Positions 44,349 to 53,529 of a stretch of 64,000 nt of DNA are shown piece after piece (the stretch's first letter is position 1; every line of letters starts with the position of its first letter). This DNA comes from a bacterium (GTDB lineage Bacteria; Vulcanimicrobiota; Vulcanimicrobiia; Vulcanimicrobiales; Vulcanimicrobiaceae), in the NCBI GenBank assembly GCA_021794205.1, contig JAJYRH010000006.1, forward strand, positions 34,572-98,571. The letters are read 5' to 3'. Position numbers and translations under genes: made by a program. Under the pieces are notes generated by a model that was not told where the DNA came from, did not search any database, and saw only the letters and a list, made by a program, of their open reading frames with translations.

Positions 44349-45572
44349 TTGCGGCTCGCGCTCACGGTCAACGGTCCCGGTGAAACGGCGGGCTGGGCAC
44401 GGCCGCTTCTCAGCGCGCTCTACCGGCGCGAACCGGAGATCGAGATCTACGCGTTTCTCGTTCCCGACGATTTTGCGACCGGAAACGAAGCGCCGATGCT
44501 GCGTGCTGCGTTCGCGAAGGCGCACGTTTTCGAGCCCTCGCGGTATCTCGCATTCGCGTTAGGCGGGACGCTCGAGGGAGCTCCCGATCGGGTCGACGGC
44601 GTGCTCTATCTCGGCGGCGATCTTATGCACGCGGCGCGCGTGCGTGCTCGGCTGCACGGCCTCGCCGCGACCTATAAGTTTTCGCGCGCTCGCTACGCTT
44701 CGTCGCTCGCGCGTGCGTACGCCGTCGATGAAGCGAACGTCGCGCAGCTCGAGGCGTGGGGCGTTCCCTCGGGGCGGATCGAGCGCATCGGGAACCTTGC
44801 GATCGATGGAGCCTTCGAGCAAGCCGCAGAACCGCTTCCGTCATGGTTCGAACGCGACGGAATCGTCGTGCTCCCCGGTTCGCGTTCGTACGAAGTCGAA
44901 CACATGATTCCGTTCTTCTTCACCGCGGCGCTGCGCATGCGTGCGGAACGCCCCTCGATTCCAATCTCGTTTGGAATCTCGCCGTTCACCTCGCTCGATG
45001 CGGTGGAAGCCGCAATCGAAGCCGGCGGCGACCCGCGGGTCTGGTCGAAGAAAGGCCGTCTCATCCGCGAAGGCGAGCGGGCGTGGCTCGCGGAGCGCGA
45101 TGGCGAACGGCGCTTCCCCATCGTTCGCGAGAGCCTCGCCGCCGCGGCGGCGAGTGGGCTGGCATTGACCCTCCCGGGAACGAAGTGCATCGAACTCGCG
45201 GCACTCGGTGTGCCGACCATCGCGATCACGCCGATCAACGCGGCGGAGTTGATCGCCATCAACGGCCCGCTCACCTACCTCAATCGTATTCCGTGGCTCG
45301 GCGCCACGCTCAAACGCGCGGTCGCGGTACGAATTTCGAAGCGATTCCGCTTTCACACGCAGCCCAATATCGATGCCGGCGAGGAGCTCGTTCGCGAATT
45401 GCACGGGACCTTGACGCCCGGACGTATCGCTCGGGTCGCGCTTGCGGCCTTCGACGACGCTGCGTGGCGAGCGCGCGTTGCGGAGCGAACGAAGGCGCTC
45501 TACGCGCACCATGCGGGTGCGGCGGATCGTTTGGCGGAATCCCTGCTCACCATGCTTCGGGAAAACCATTAG
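44349..45572 (+). CDS. LpxB-like glycosyltransferase
   Basis: 407 residues from TTG 44349, 2 bp after hldC. Resembles lipid-A-disaccharide synthase (GT19): GPGETAGWARPLLSAL, VDGVLYLGGD, the donor-binding VVLPGSRSYEVEHMIPFF and LPGTKCIELAALGVPTIAITPIN. It diverges at the N-terminus from true LpxB, so it may be an LpxB-related enzyme of unknown acceptor. Confidence 0.75.
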   Translation: MRLALTVNGPGETAGWARPLLSALYRREPEIEIYAFLVPDDFATGNEAPMLRAAFAKAHVFEPSRYLAFALGGTLEGAPDRVDGVLYLGGDLMHAARVRARLHGLAATYKFSRARYASSLARAYAVDEANVAQLEAWGVPSGRIERIGNLAIDGAFEQAAEPLPSWFERDGIVVLPGSRSYEVEHMIPFFFTAALRMRAERPSIPISFGISPFTSLDAVEAAIEAGGDPRVWSKKGRLIREGERAWLAERDGERRFPIVRESLAAAAASGLALTLPGTKCIELAALGVPTIAITPINAAELIAINGPLTYLNRIPWLGATLKRAVAVRISKRFRFHTQPNIDAGEELVRELHGTLTPGRIARVALAAFDDAAWRARVAERTKALYAHHAGAADRLAESLLTMLRENH

Positions 45573-45574
45573 CC

Positions 45575-46447
45575 ATGCGTCTCTCGGTCGTTATCGCGAC
45601 CAAGGACCGGGCGAGCTACATCGAGCGCGCGCTCGCATCGTTTGCATTGCAGCAAGGTGCGCCGAATTTCGAAGCGATTGTGGTGGATAACGGATCGAGC
45701 GATGCGACGCGCTCGGTCGTGATGGCCGCCGCCGAAACGAGCAATTTTCCGATACGGTATCTTTTCGAGCCCGAGCCGAATCGTGGTAAGGCGCGCAATC
45801 GCGGAGTCGCGGTGGCCGAAGGGTTCATCGTGCTCTTCTGCGACGACGACGTCGTCGTGCCGCCGCGGTTTCTCGCCGCGCACGAGGCGGCGCACGACGC
45901 GCCGGGCTTGGTCGTGAATGGGGCGATCGTCAACGTTCCCGACTACGAGCATCGTCCCAAGCCCTCGCTCGGCAATTACTCGGGAGCGTTTCTCTGCACG
46001 TGTAACGTTTCGATTCCCAAAGCGGCGATCGACGCCGTCGGCGGCTTCGACGAATCCTTTCACCTCTACGGTTGGGAAGATACGGAGCTGGGAGTTCGAT
46101 TGCGCGAGAACGGCATGCGTCGGAGATTTTCGTGGGACGCTTTTCTCTGGCACATTAAAAAGCCGAGCGACGAAACGCTTGAAGTACTCGCGCGAAAAGC
46201 CGTGGAGAAGGCGCGCATGGCGCGACGCTTTATCGAAAAAAGTCCCTCCTCGCGCGTGCGGGCGGCGACCGGGGCGCACCCTCTCAACATGCTGCGCGCA
46301 AAATATCTGCTGCCCGACGCTCTGCTCGCATTCTATGCCGGCGTTGCGAGCGACGAACGGGCGAAGCCCGCCGTGCGCGCGGTCGCGCAGGCCCAGTTTC
46401 TCGACGGTATCTACGCACGCGAGTTGTTCAGCGCTCTGGAAAAATGA
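45575..46447 (+). CDS. Family 2 glycosyltransferase
   Basis: 290 residues, GT-A fold: SVVIATKDRASYIERALAS, DNGSSDAT, CDDDVVVPP (metal-binding DxD region) and AVGGFDESFHLYGWEDTELGVRLRENG. Cytosolic or peripheral enzyme that probably adds sugars to a surface glycan. Overlaps the next gene by 4 bp. Confidence 0.9.
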   Translation: MRLSVVIATKDRASYIERALASFALQQGAPNFEAIVVDNGSSDATRSVVMAAAETSNFPIRYLFEPEPNRGKARNRGVAVAEGFIVLFCDDDVVVPPRFLAAHEAAHDAPGLVVNGAIVNVPDYEHRPKPSLGNYSGAFLCTCNVSIPKAAIDAVGGFDESFHLYGWEDTELGVRLRENGMRRRFSWDAFLWHIKKPSDETLEVLARKAVEKARMARRFIEKSPSSRVRAATGAHPLNMLRAKYLLPDALLAFYAGVASDERAKPAVRAVAQAQFLDGIYARELFSALEK

Positions 46448-47463
46448 ATCGCGCACTGCTCTATTGCGCCGGCGGGGGGCTCGGCGACTCGCTCGTCGCC
46501 ACGGTCGTCGCCCAGGCCTTGCTCGCGCAATACGATAGCGTCGATGCACTCACGCTTCCCGGCCATCGTACGACCCTCGAACTCGTCCCCGAGATCGATC
46601 GCGTGCTCGTCGACGAAGGCGAGCCGATCGATCGTCAGATCGCCGCCGTGCGCGAACGCGCCTACTCGGCGTGCGTGGTGACGTGGGCGACCCCGCGCGC
46701 GGCCGCAGCGGTCCGCGGCGCCGCAATACCCGTCCGCGTCGGCCAGGCGCGCCGTCTCTATTCGCGCTCGTTCACGCATCGCGTCGTCGTGCGGAGCGAG
46801 ATCGGCGACGTCACCTCGCATTGGTCGGATATTTTGCTCGACTATCCGCGCGCGATCGGCTGCGATGCCGTCGGGGCGCGGCCGCACCTCCATCCGAGCC
46901 CCGACGACGAACGATCCGCCGAAGCGTTGCGCGCGGAACTCGCACTGAATCGCGACGCGTATTTTATCGTGCATCCTACCAATGCCGTCGCAACGCAACG
47001 CGGCCTCTGGCCGACGGAAGGGTGGGCGCGAAGCACGCGTGCGTTGCGCGAGCGCTTCGCTCTTCCCGTGCTTCTGAGCGGCGCCGAGGCCGACCGTGGA
47101 ATCGCCGCGCGCATCGTTGCCGAAAGCGGCGATGCCGAGGTGCGTTCGGTCGCCGGTCGTCTCTCCATCGGTGCGCTCGCGGCGCTCGCCCGCGACGCGC
47201 GAGCGTTCGTCGGCATCACCACGGGTTCGATGCACGTCGCCGCTGCAGCGGGAGCGCGGACGGTGGGCATCTTTCCGTTTCAGAGCGACTTTCCCGAACG
47301 CTGGGCGCCGCTCTGCGATCGCCGCGCCATCGTTCGCTCGGCGTTCCCATGTCACGTGGGCGACCGAAAGGAGACCTGCGTGGATTACGCGTGTATCGCG
47401 GGGCTCGACACCCCGAGGATTCTTGCGGCGGTCGAGGGGCTGCTCGCCCCCGGACCCGCGTAA
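46444..47463 (+). CDS. Family 9 glycosyltransferase (heptosyltransferase-like)
   Basis: 339 residues, GT-B fold. Glycine-rich start YCAGGGLGDSLVATVV, YFIVHPTNAVATQRGLWPTEGWA, and the donor loop VGITTGSMHVAAAAGARTVGIFPFQ. Neighbouring ADP-heptose genes suggest a heptosyltransferase (WaaC/WaaF type). Confidence 0.88.
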   Translation: MNRALLYCAGGGLGDSLVATVVAQALLAQYDSVDALTLPGHRTTLELVPEIDRVLVDEGEPIDRQIAAVRERAYSACVVTWATPRAAAAVRGAAIPVRVGQARRLYSRSFTHRVVVRSEIGDVTSHWSDILLDYPRAIGCDAVGARPHLHPSPDDERSAEALRAELALNRDAYFIVHPTNAVATQRGLWPTEGWARSTRALRERFALPVLLSGAEADRGIAARIVAESGDAEVRSVAGRLSIGALAALARDARAFVGITTGSMHVAAAAGARTVGIFPFQSDFPERWAPLCDRRAIVRSAFPCHVGDRKETCVDYACIAGLDTPRILAAVEGLLAPGPA

Positions 47464-47501
47464 GAGCGGAGTCGAGCATCGGCGTCGAAGTGCGGGCAAC
47501 G

Positions 47502-48410
47502 ATGCGCGCGACCATTCAACTCTGTACCTATAATCGAGCGGCGCTGCTCGAACGCGTCCTCGATGCGTGTTTCGAACAGACGCTGCCCGACGATGCCTAC
47601 GAAGTCGTACTCGTGAACGATGGCTCGACCGACGATACCTCCGCGGTCATCGAACGCGCTCGCGCCCGCGCCGGCTGCGCGTTTACGGCGATCGAGCAGA
47701 AGAATGCCGGGCTCGCGCGCGGCCGCAACGTCGGCATTGCGCGTGCGACCGGCGAGCGCATCATTTTCATCGACGACGACGTGTTGCCGTTACCGAATTT
47801 CGTCGAAGAGCACCTGCGCTCGCACGATCGTCACCCCGCAGCGATCGTTCGGGGCGGCGCCATCAACGTCGAGTCGTTCGACGATCTCCCGCCGCCGGTC
47901 TGGAGTTGGAAGGATTACAGCGGCAATTTTTTCTGGACGACCAACGTTTCGGTTCCCCTGGCGACGATACGCGCGATCGGCGGCTTCAACGAGTCCTTTG
48001 CAGAGTACGGGTGGGAAGATATCGATGTCGGCTTGCGCCTGCGCTTCGCCGGCGTTCGTGCCGCGTTCAATCCGCGAGCGCTCGCATACCATTATAAGCC
48101 GCGGCCGCGAGGAGATGAAATCGCGAAAATGGAGCGACAGGCGCGCGCGCAAGCGCGCACCGCGGTCACGCTTTCGGCGTTGCACCCGCATTGGCGCACC
48201 TACCTCGCAACCGGCGAAAACCCCGTACAACGAGGCGTGCACGCGGTGTTACGAGCGCTCGGCGTTCCGCAGCGCCTGCGCGGCGCGGTCGCCGGCATCG
48301 GCGGCGACCGCCCGCTGAGCGGTTCGGAATTACGCACGGTGCGACGAATGCTTGCGAGTGCCTATTTCGAAGAGCTCGAAAGCGCGATTCGGCTTCGCGG
48401 CGCCCGGTGA
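47502..48410 (+). CDS. Family 2 glycosyltransferase
   Basis: 302 residues from ATG 47502 (GTG 47490 is possible). TIQLCTYNRAALLERVL, NDGSTDDT, FIDDDVLPLP, and IRAIGGFNESFAEYGWEDIDVGLRLRFAG. Closely similar in layout to the GT2 at 45575, with an extra WTTNVSVPLATI stretch; probably a paralogue. Confidence 0.88.
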   Translation: MRATIQLCTYNRAALLERVLDACFEQTLPDDAYEVVLVNDGSTDDTSAVIERARARAGCAFTAIEQKNAGLARGRNVGIARATGERIIFIDDDVLPLPNFVEEHLRSHDRHPAAIVRGGAINVESFDDLPPPVWSWKDYSGNFFWTTNVSVPLATIRAIGGFNESFAEYGWEDIDVGLRLRFAGVRAAFNPRALAYHYKPRPRGDEIAKMERQARAQARTAVTLSALHPHWRTYLATGENPVQRGVHAVLRALGVPQRLRGAVAGIGGDRPLSGSELRTVRRMLASAYFEELESAIRLRGAR

Positions 48411-49387
48411 ACGTTCTTCTTTCGCGCACCGATCGAATCGGCGATCTCATTCTCTCGACACCGGCGATCGCGACGGTGCGACGCTCGTTTCCCAATGCAC
48501 ACATTACGTTGGTTACGAGTGCGTATAACCGCGTGGTGGTGGAACGGAATACCGACATCGACGAGCTCGTGTCGCTGCCGCGCGCGGTTCGCCCCGAACG
48601 TTTCGGCGCGCAATTTCGCAACGCCGATCTCGCGATTGCGCTTGCTCCGCGCGCCGAAGATCTGCGCATAGTCGGCGCAACCGGTGCTACGGTTCGCGTC
48701 GGTTACACCTACGCGCGTCGCTATCTCGCCCGACTCACTGCACGGCTGTTCGTCAACCGGATGGCGATCTCCGAAGCCGATCCCGATCTTTGCGAACGCG
48801 ATCCGAAACGCGTCGTGCGACACGAAGTCGAACAACTTCTCGATCTCGTCGCCTTAGGCGGCGCCCGCGAACGGGTACTCGACCTACGCCTCGATCTCCG
48901 CGAGGAGGACCGTGCCGCCGTCGCCTCGTTGCCCGAGCGACCGATCGTCCTCCACCTCGCGCCGCGCTGGTTTCAAAGCGGCAGCACCCTCGCTTCGACC
49001 GTCGCGCTGGCGCGCCGTCTCGCCGAGTTGGGCCCTCCGTTGGTGGTGACGGCGAACGCCGAGATCGGCGATGCCTTCGACGCGTTTGCGGGAGTCGGCG
49101 CGGCGGCCGTCTTGCGAGAACTTCCCTTCTTCCATTGGGCCGCGGTCTTCGAACGCGCGGCGTGCGTGGTCACGGTCGACACCGGTGCGACTCATGTCGC
49201 AAGCGCGATGCGCAGGCCGACGGTCGTCGCCTTCGAACATCGCTACTTCCGATTGGCGGCGCAGGAGTGGGCGCCGTATCGGGTGCCCAACCGCAGCTTA
49301 CGAAAACCGCAGAGCGACGACGAAGCCTCCCTCGCGCAATTTCGCGACGAGGTCGCGCACGGAGTCGCGGATTTAATCGATGCTTGA
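48407..49387 (+). CDS. Family 9 glycosyltransferase (heptosyltransferase-like)
   Basis: 326 residues from a GTG overlapping the previous stop. VNVLLSRTDRIGDLILSTPAIATVR is a classic ADP-heptose:LPS heptosyltransferase start; IVLHLAPRWFQSG and VVTVDTGATHVASAMRRPTVVAF form the donor site. Alternation with GT2 genes indicates one glycan assembly line. Confidence 0.9.
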   Translation: MNVLLSRTDRIGDLILSTPAIATVRRSFPNAHITLVTSAYNRVVVERNTDIDELVSLPRAVRPERFGAQFRNADLAIALAPRAEDLRIVGATGATVRVGYTYARRYLARLTARLFVNRMAISEADPDLCERDPKRVVRHEVEQLLDLVALGGARERVLDLRLDLREEDRAAVASLPERPIVLHLAPRWFQSGSTLASTVALARRLAELGPPLVVTANAEIGDAFDAFAGVGAAAVLRELPFFHWAAVFERAACVVTVDTGATHVASAMRRPTVVAFEHRYFRLAAQEWAPYRVPNRSLRKPQSDDEASLAQFRDEVAHGVADLIDA

Positions 49388-50285
49388 TTGTTCTGTCGTC
49401 ATACCCACGTTTAATCGTCTCGACACGTTGCGCCATGTCGTGCCGACGTTATTGTCGCAAACGATCGACGCGTCGCGATACGAACTGCTTATCTGCGATT
49501 CGCTCTCCACCGATGGCACCGCCGAATATCTCGCCGAGGTCGCGCGAAGCTCGCCGAACGTCCGCCACCTCCCCGGTGGTTACAGCGGGCGCGCGGCGGC
49601 GCGCAATGCGGGCATCGCCGCCGCGAATGGCGAGATCGTCCTATTTAACGACGCCGACATTCTCGCCTCACCCGATCTTCTCGCCGTGCATCTCGACCGG
49701 CACGCGCTCGCGAGCCGAATTGCGATCGTCGGGTGGGAGGTTCAGGTCCGCGATCTCGACGATTACGCGCTCAAGCGCGATCGCGCCGAATTACGCGGCC
49801 ACCTTCACCCTCCGGGGCGCAAGCATCTCTCGTGGCTCTATTTCCTCACCGGCAACGCATCGGTGCGCGCGGAGGATCTCCGCGCGGTCGGCGGATTCGA
49901 CGAGTCTTTTACCGGTTACGGCCACGAAGATCTCGAGCTGGGATATCGGCTCGAACGCTCGGGCGTCCGTATCTGCTACGAGCCGCGAGCGGTGAGCTAT
50001 CATTGCCAGGACGTGCCGCACGAGGACCAAAAAGGAAAGATGATGCTCGCCGGGCGATCCACGGTTCGCTTCTATCGCAAGCATCCCGATTTTGCCGTGC
50101 GCTTGCAGCTGGGAATGACGCCGCTCTCGCTCGGCCTACATTCGCTGCTGCAGCGGATGCCCGCCCTGTTGCGCGCGCTCGACGCGCGAGCGAGCCGCTC
50201 GAAACTCGCACGCGATATCGTGCAGCAATTTCACTACATTTCGGGCATGAAAGATGCCCTCGCCGAACCAGAGGAGCGCCCATGA
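49380..50285 (+). CDS. Family 2 glycosyltransferase
   Basis: 301 residues, ATG overlapping the preceding gene by 8 bp. SVVIPTFNRLDTLRHVV, FNDADILASPDL, RAVGGFDESFTGYGHEDLELGYRLERSG. Third GT2 of the cluster; the stop overlaps the aspS start (ATGA). Confidence 0.88.
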   Translation: MLDCSVVIPTFNRLDTLRHVVPTLLSQTIDASRYELLICDSLSTDGTAEYLAEVARSSPNVRHLPGGYSGRAAARNAGIAAANGEIVLFNDADILASPDLLAVHLDRHALASRIAIVGWEVQVRDLDDYALKRDRAELRGHLHPPGRKHLSWLYFLTGNASVRAEDLRAVGGFDESFTGYGHEDLELGYRLERSGVRICYEPRAVSYHCQDVPHEDQKGKMMLAGRSTVRFYRKHPDFAVRLQLGMTPLSLGLHSLLQRMPALLRALDARASRSKLARDIVQQFHYISGMKDALAEPEERP

Positions 50286-52060
50286 CTGCGACGCCGGAAC
50301 GTTTTTCTTGCGGAGCGCTGCGAGCCGACGCCATCGGCCGCACCGCCGAACTTTTCGGATGGATCAATCGGCGCCGCGACCACGGCGGCCTCATTTTCAT
50401 CGACCTTCGCGACCGCGAAGGCGTGACGCAGATCGTCTTCAATCCCGAGCATCCGAGTTTTCCGATGGCCGAGAAACTTCGCAGCGAAGACGTTGTGCGC
50501 GTGGTCGGCGCGGTTCGCGCGCGCCCCGAAGGCACCGAGAACGCGAAACTCGCTACCGGCGCGGTGGAAGTCGGCATCGAGCAGCTCGAGGTCCTCAATC
50601 GCTCCGAAGTGCCGCCGTTCCAGGTGAATGCCGAGGACGACGTCGACGAAAGCCTCCGCCTGGAATATCGCTATTTGGACCTGCGTCGTCCGCGCATGCA
50701 GCGGAACATCCGCTTGCGCCATCGCATCGTGAAGGCGTTTCGCGATTATTTCGACGAACGCGATTTCGTAGAGATCGAGACGCCGATGTTCATCAAGAGC
50801 ACGCCCGAAGGCGCGCGCGATTATCTCGTGCCCAGCCGCATGAACCCCGGAACTTTTTACGCGCTTCCACAATCGCCGCAGCTGCTCAAACAGATTTGCA
50901 TGATCTCCGGCTTCGGCCGCTACATGCAGATCGCGCGCTGCATGCGCGACGAGGACTTACGCGCCGATCGTCAGCCGGAATTCACCCAGCTCGACGTCGA
51001 ACTTTCGTTCGTCACGCAAGAAGAAGTCATGCAGATGATGGAAGGCGCGGTCGCGCATGCGTGGCGGAACGTACTCGGTATCGATCTGTCGGCGTTTCCG
51101 CGGCTCACACATGCAGAGGCGTTACGGCGATTCGGCAGCGATAAACCCGATATGCGCTTCGGGCTCGAACTCGTCGATGCGAGCGCGCGGTTCGTAACGA
51201 GCGAATTCGTGGTCTTCCGCGGGGCGCTCGATGCCGGCGGCGCGGTTCTCGCGCTGCGCTATCCCGGCGGTGCTTCGCTCTCGCGGCGCGATTTCGATGC
51301 GCTGACGGAGAGCGCGAAACTCTTCGGCGCGAAGGGAATGGTCTGGATCGCCCTCGGTGCCGACGGCGTGAAATCGTCGGCGCAGCGCTTTCTCGACGAT
51401 GCGACGGTGGAGGCGCTGCGCGCCGATACCGGTGCCGAGCGCGGCGATGCAGTCCTGCTCTTCGCCGACGCTCGCGAGAGCGTTTCGTCGATCGCTGGGA
51501 AGATGCGGCTCGAAATCGGAGAACGCTGCGGGCTGCGCGACCCGGCGAAATTCTCGTTCTGCTGGGTGACCGAGTTTCCGTATCTCGAAATGGACGAGGA
51601 GAGCGGCAAGCCGGTGCCCGCACATCACCCATTCAGCGCGCCGATGCCGGGGCAATGGGATCTGATCGATAGCGATCCGCTGGCGATGCGCGCGCAGCAC
51701 TACGACATGGTACTCAACGGCTTCGAACTCGGATCGGGTTCGATCCGCATCCACGATGTCGAATTACAGAAACGCATCTTTACGATGTTGGGAATGAGCG
51801 AAGAGGAGATCGAGGATCGCTTCGGTTTCTTCGTGCGCGCGTTGCGCTACGGAGCACCGCCGCACGGCGGAATGGCGCTCGGTATCGATCGCATCGTCAT
51901 GCTCGCCTGCGGCGAGGAGAACTTGCGTCAGGTCATCGCCTTCCCGAAGAATCAGGTCGGCCGCGACGTGATGATGGACGCCCCCTCACCGGTTCCGGAG
52001 CGGCTTTTGCGCGATCTTTACCTTCGCAGCGTTGCGCCCTCGGCCGAGAGCGCCCGATAA
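50282..52060 (+). CDS. aspS: Aspartyl-tRNA synthetase (AspRS or AspRS/AsnRS type)
   Basis: 592 residues from ATG 50282 with GAGGAG (50271-50276). N-terminal OB-fold anticodon domain (GRTAELFGWINRRRDHGG), class II core with motif 2 (IARCMRDEDLRADRQPEFTQLDVE), the bacterial GAD insertion domain and motif 3 (GGMALGIDRIVML). Whether it is discriminating cannot be judged without gatCAB information. Confidence 0.95.
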   Translation: MTATPERFSCGALRADAIGRTAELFGWINRRRDHGGLIFIDLRDREGVTQIVFNPEHPSFPMAEKLRSEDVVRVVGAVRARPEGTENAKLATGAVEVGIEQLEVLNRSEVPPFQVNAEDDVDESLRLEYRYLDLRRPRMQRNIRLRHRIVKAFRDYFDERDFVEIETPMFIKSTPEGARDYLVPSRMNPGTFYALPQSPQLLKQICMISGFGRYMQIARCMRDEDLRADRQPEFTQLDVELSFVTQEEVMQMMEGAVAHAWRNVLGIDLSAFPRLTHAEALRRFGSDKPDMRFGLELVDASARFVTSEFVVFRGALDAGGAVLALRYPGGASLSRRDFDALTESAKLFGAKGMVWIALGADGVKSSAQRFLDDATVEALRADTGAERGDAVLLFADARESVSSIAGKMRLEIGERCGLRDPAKFSFCWVTEFPYLEMDEESGKPVPAHHPFSAPMPGQWDLIDSDPLAMRAQHYDMVLNGFELGSGSIRIHDVELQKRIFTMLGMSEEEIEDRFGFFVRALRYGAPPHGGMALGIDRIVMLACGEENLRQVIAFPKNQVGRDVMMDAPSPVPERLLRDLYLRSVAPSAESAR

Positions 52061-52065
52061 CTGAA

Positions 52066-52455
52066 GTGGTGAGCGCTTCAGTCGTACGCAGCGCGGTGCT
52101 CGGGCTCGTCCTCGCGGGGGCGGTGGCCTTGCTTCACGGCGCGTTCGTACGCCCCGCCGCGGCGGCGGCCGGGCCATCCTGCGGCGTTCGCGTCGTGCGT
52201 CTCGCGGGCGGCGTCGTTTTTCGCGTTCTCTTTGCGAAGAACGGGGCGGTGCAGCAGTACGTGTTGCTCAGCAGCGACCGAAACCCGGAGCTGGTGAACG
52301 ATCGCAAAAAATATATCGAACGTCAGTTTGGCCCCGAGGCGGTGAACGCCCCGCCGCTCCATATCGTCGCCTTCAAGCCGGCGCCGGGAGGCGGAGGTTT
52401 GCTGATCCCCGACAAAGCGGTCGATTCATGCGGCCGTACTCTTACCTTTCAGTAG
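52066..52455 (+). CDS. Secreted protein of unknown function
   Basis: 129 residues starting GTG 52066 (or GTG 52069) with a signal peptide (AVLGLVLAGAVALLHGAFVRPAAAAA). Two cysteines in the mature part (PSCGVRVV near its start, VDSCGRTLTF near the end) may form a disulfide. It overlaps the next lipoprotein gene by 28 bp, so the two are likely coupled. Confidence 0.6.
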   Translation: MVSASVVRSAVLGLVLAGAVALLHGAFVRPAAAAAGPSCGVRVVRLAGGVVFRVLFAKNGAVQQYVLLSSDRNPELVNDRKKYIERQFGPEAVNAPPLHIVAFKPAPGGGGLLIPDKAVDSCGRTLTFQ

Positions 52456-52823
52456 CGCTCCTCGCGCTTGCGTCTGCTCTCGCCGGGTGCGCCGCGCGGA
52501 AGCCTGCGGGCGGCACGCAATCCTCTGCCTCGCCCTCGCCGTTACCGTCGATCGCGCCGCTGCAATCGTGCGAGACCCGCGAACTGCGTTATGACGGAGC
52601 GGAGGTGCTGTTGGTTGCCAACGTCGACAGCACGCTCGCATCGTTGACCGTGGTGGCATCGCGAAGCGAGGCCGCGCGAAAGCGCGCGGTCGCGGAGATC
52701 GAGGCGCAACTCGGCACGCCGCACCTCGATACACGCGTCGAACAGCGGCCGTGGAAGGATGGGCTCGTCGAGCTCACCGATCCCTGCGGACGTCTCGTAA
52801 CGCCCTCGCCCGAACCGACGTAA
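52428..52823 (+). CDS. Lipoprotein of unknown function
   Basis: 131 residues, lipobox ALAGC (cleavage before Cys21), Ser/Pro-rich linker, then a small domain with ELRYDGAEVLLVANVDSTLAS. Two further cysteines (SCETRE and DPCGRL). No family recognised. Its stop lies 2 bp from the convergent PaiB-like gene. Confidence 0.65.
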   Translation: MRPYSYLSVALLALASALAGCAARKPAGGTQSSASPSPLPSIAPLQSCETRELRYDGAEVLLVANVDSTLASLTVVASRSEAARKRAVAEIEAQLGTPHLDTRVEQRPWKDGLVELTDPCGRLVTPSPEPT

Positions 52824-52825
52824 CG

Positions 52826-53452
52826 CTACGCGCGCCGGTCGTACCAGCGTTGCATCTCCTCGGCGCAGGCACGTTCGATCGGGTCGTCGCTCGCCCGCAA
52901 CCCGGCGATCGCACCCGCCGCATCGCGCGCCTCTCGGTTTTGGCTCAATTTCGCTTTTCCGTCGATGCGCTCGACGAGCAATTCAAAGGCCGCCACGCCA
53001 CCGGCTTGCTTCTCGACGAACGATCGATCGAGCTTCGCAAACTCCCACGGCCGTTCGAATCGCGCTTCGAACCGCTCGGTGAGGCTTGCGAGAATCGCTT
53101 GCGGATCTTCGGCGACGCGGAGATATCCGCGCGCTTGGACCGTCGCGTAATTCCAGGTCGGCACCTGCGGATAGGGCGGCTGGTACCACGAGGGCGAGAT
53201 GTAGGCGTGCGCTCCGGTAAAGACGGCGAGTGCGGGCGCGCCGCTCCGAATCGCTTCGGACTGCGGGTTCGCGCGCGCGATATGGCCGATTAGCCGGATA
53301 CCGCGCTCGTCGCGCTGCGCGAGCATCGGCAGATGCGTCGCGCTCGGAAAGCCGTCGCCTCCAGCCGTTACCAGGACCCCAAAGGGGTAGCGTTCGATCA
53401 GACGATCGATCTCGACCTCGTCGTCGATTACAAATGCAGGCGGCTCGTACAT
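52826..53452 (-). CDS. PaiB-like FMN-binding negative transcriptional regulator
   Basis: 208 residues of the split-barrel flavin-binding fold. PaiB signatures: MYEPPAF at the start, ATHLPMLA, HIARANPQ, YISPSWYQPPYPQVPTWNY. B. subtilis PaiB affects sporulation genes and protease expression; here the role is open. It diverges from the MFS exporter across 77 bp. Confidence 0.85.
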   Translation of the reverse strand: MYEPPAFVIDDEVEIDRLIERYPFGVLVTAGGDGFPSATHLPMLAQRDERGIRLIGHIARANPQSEAIRSGAPALAVFTGAHAYISPSWYQPPYPQVPTWNYATVQARGYLRVAEDPQAILASLTERFEARFERPWEFAKLDRSFVEKQAGGVAAFELLVERIDGKAKLSQNREARDAAGAIAGLRASDDPIERACAEEMQRWYDRRA

Positions 53453-53529
53453 CGAATCATTCCTCTCCTTCTCGACGGCGCGACGAAAGTCGCTGAAACC
53501 TCAGCCCGCCGCGCCCCGGTTTTACGGAC

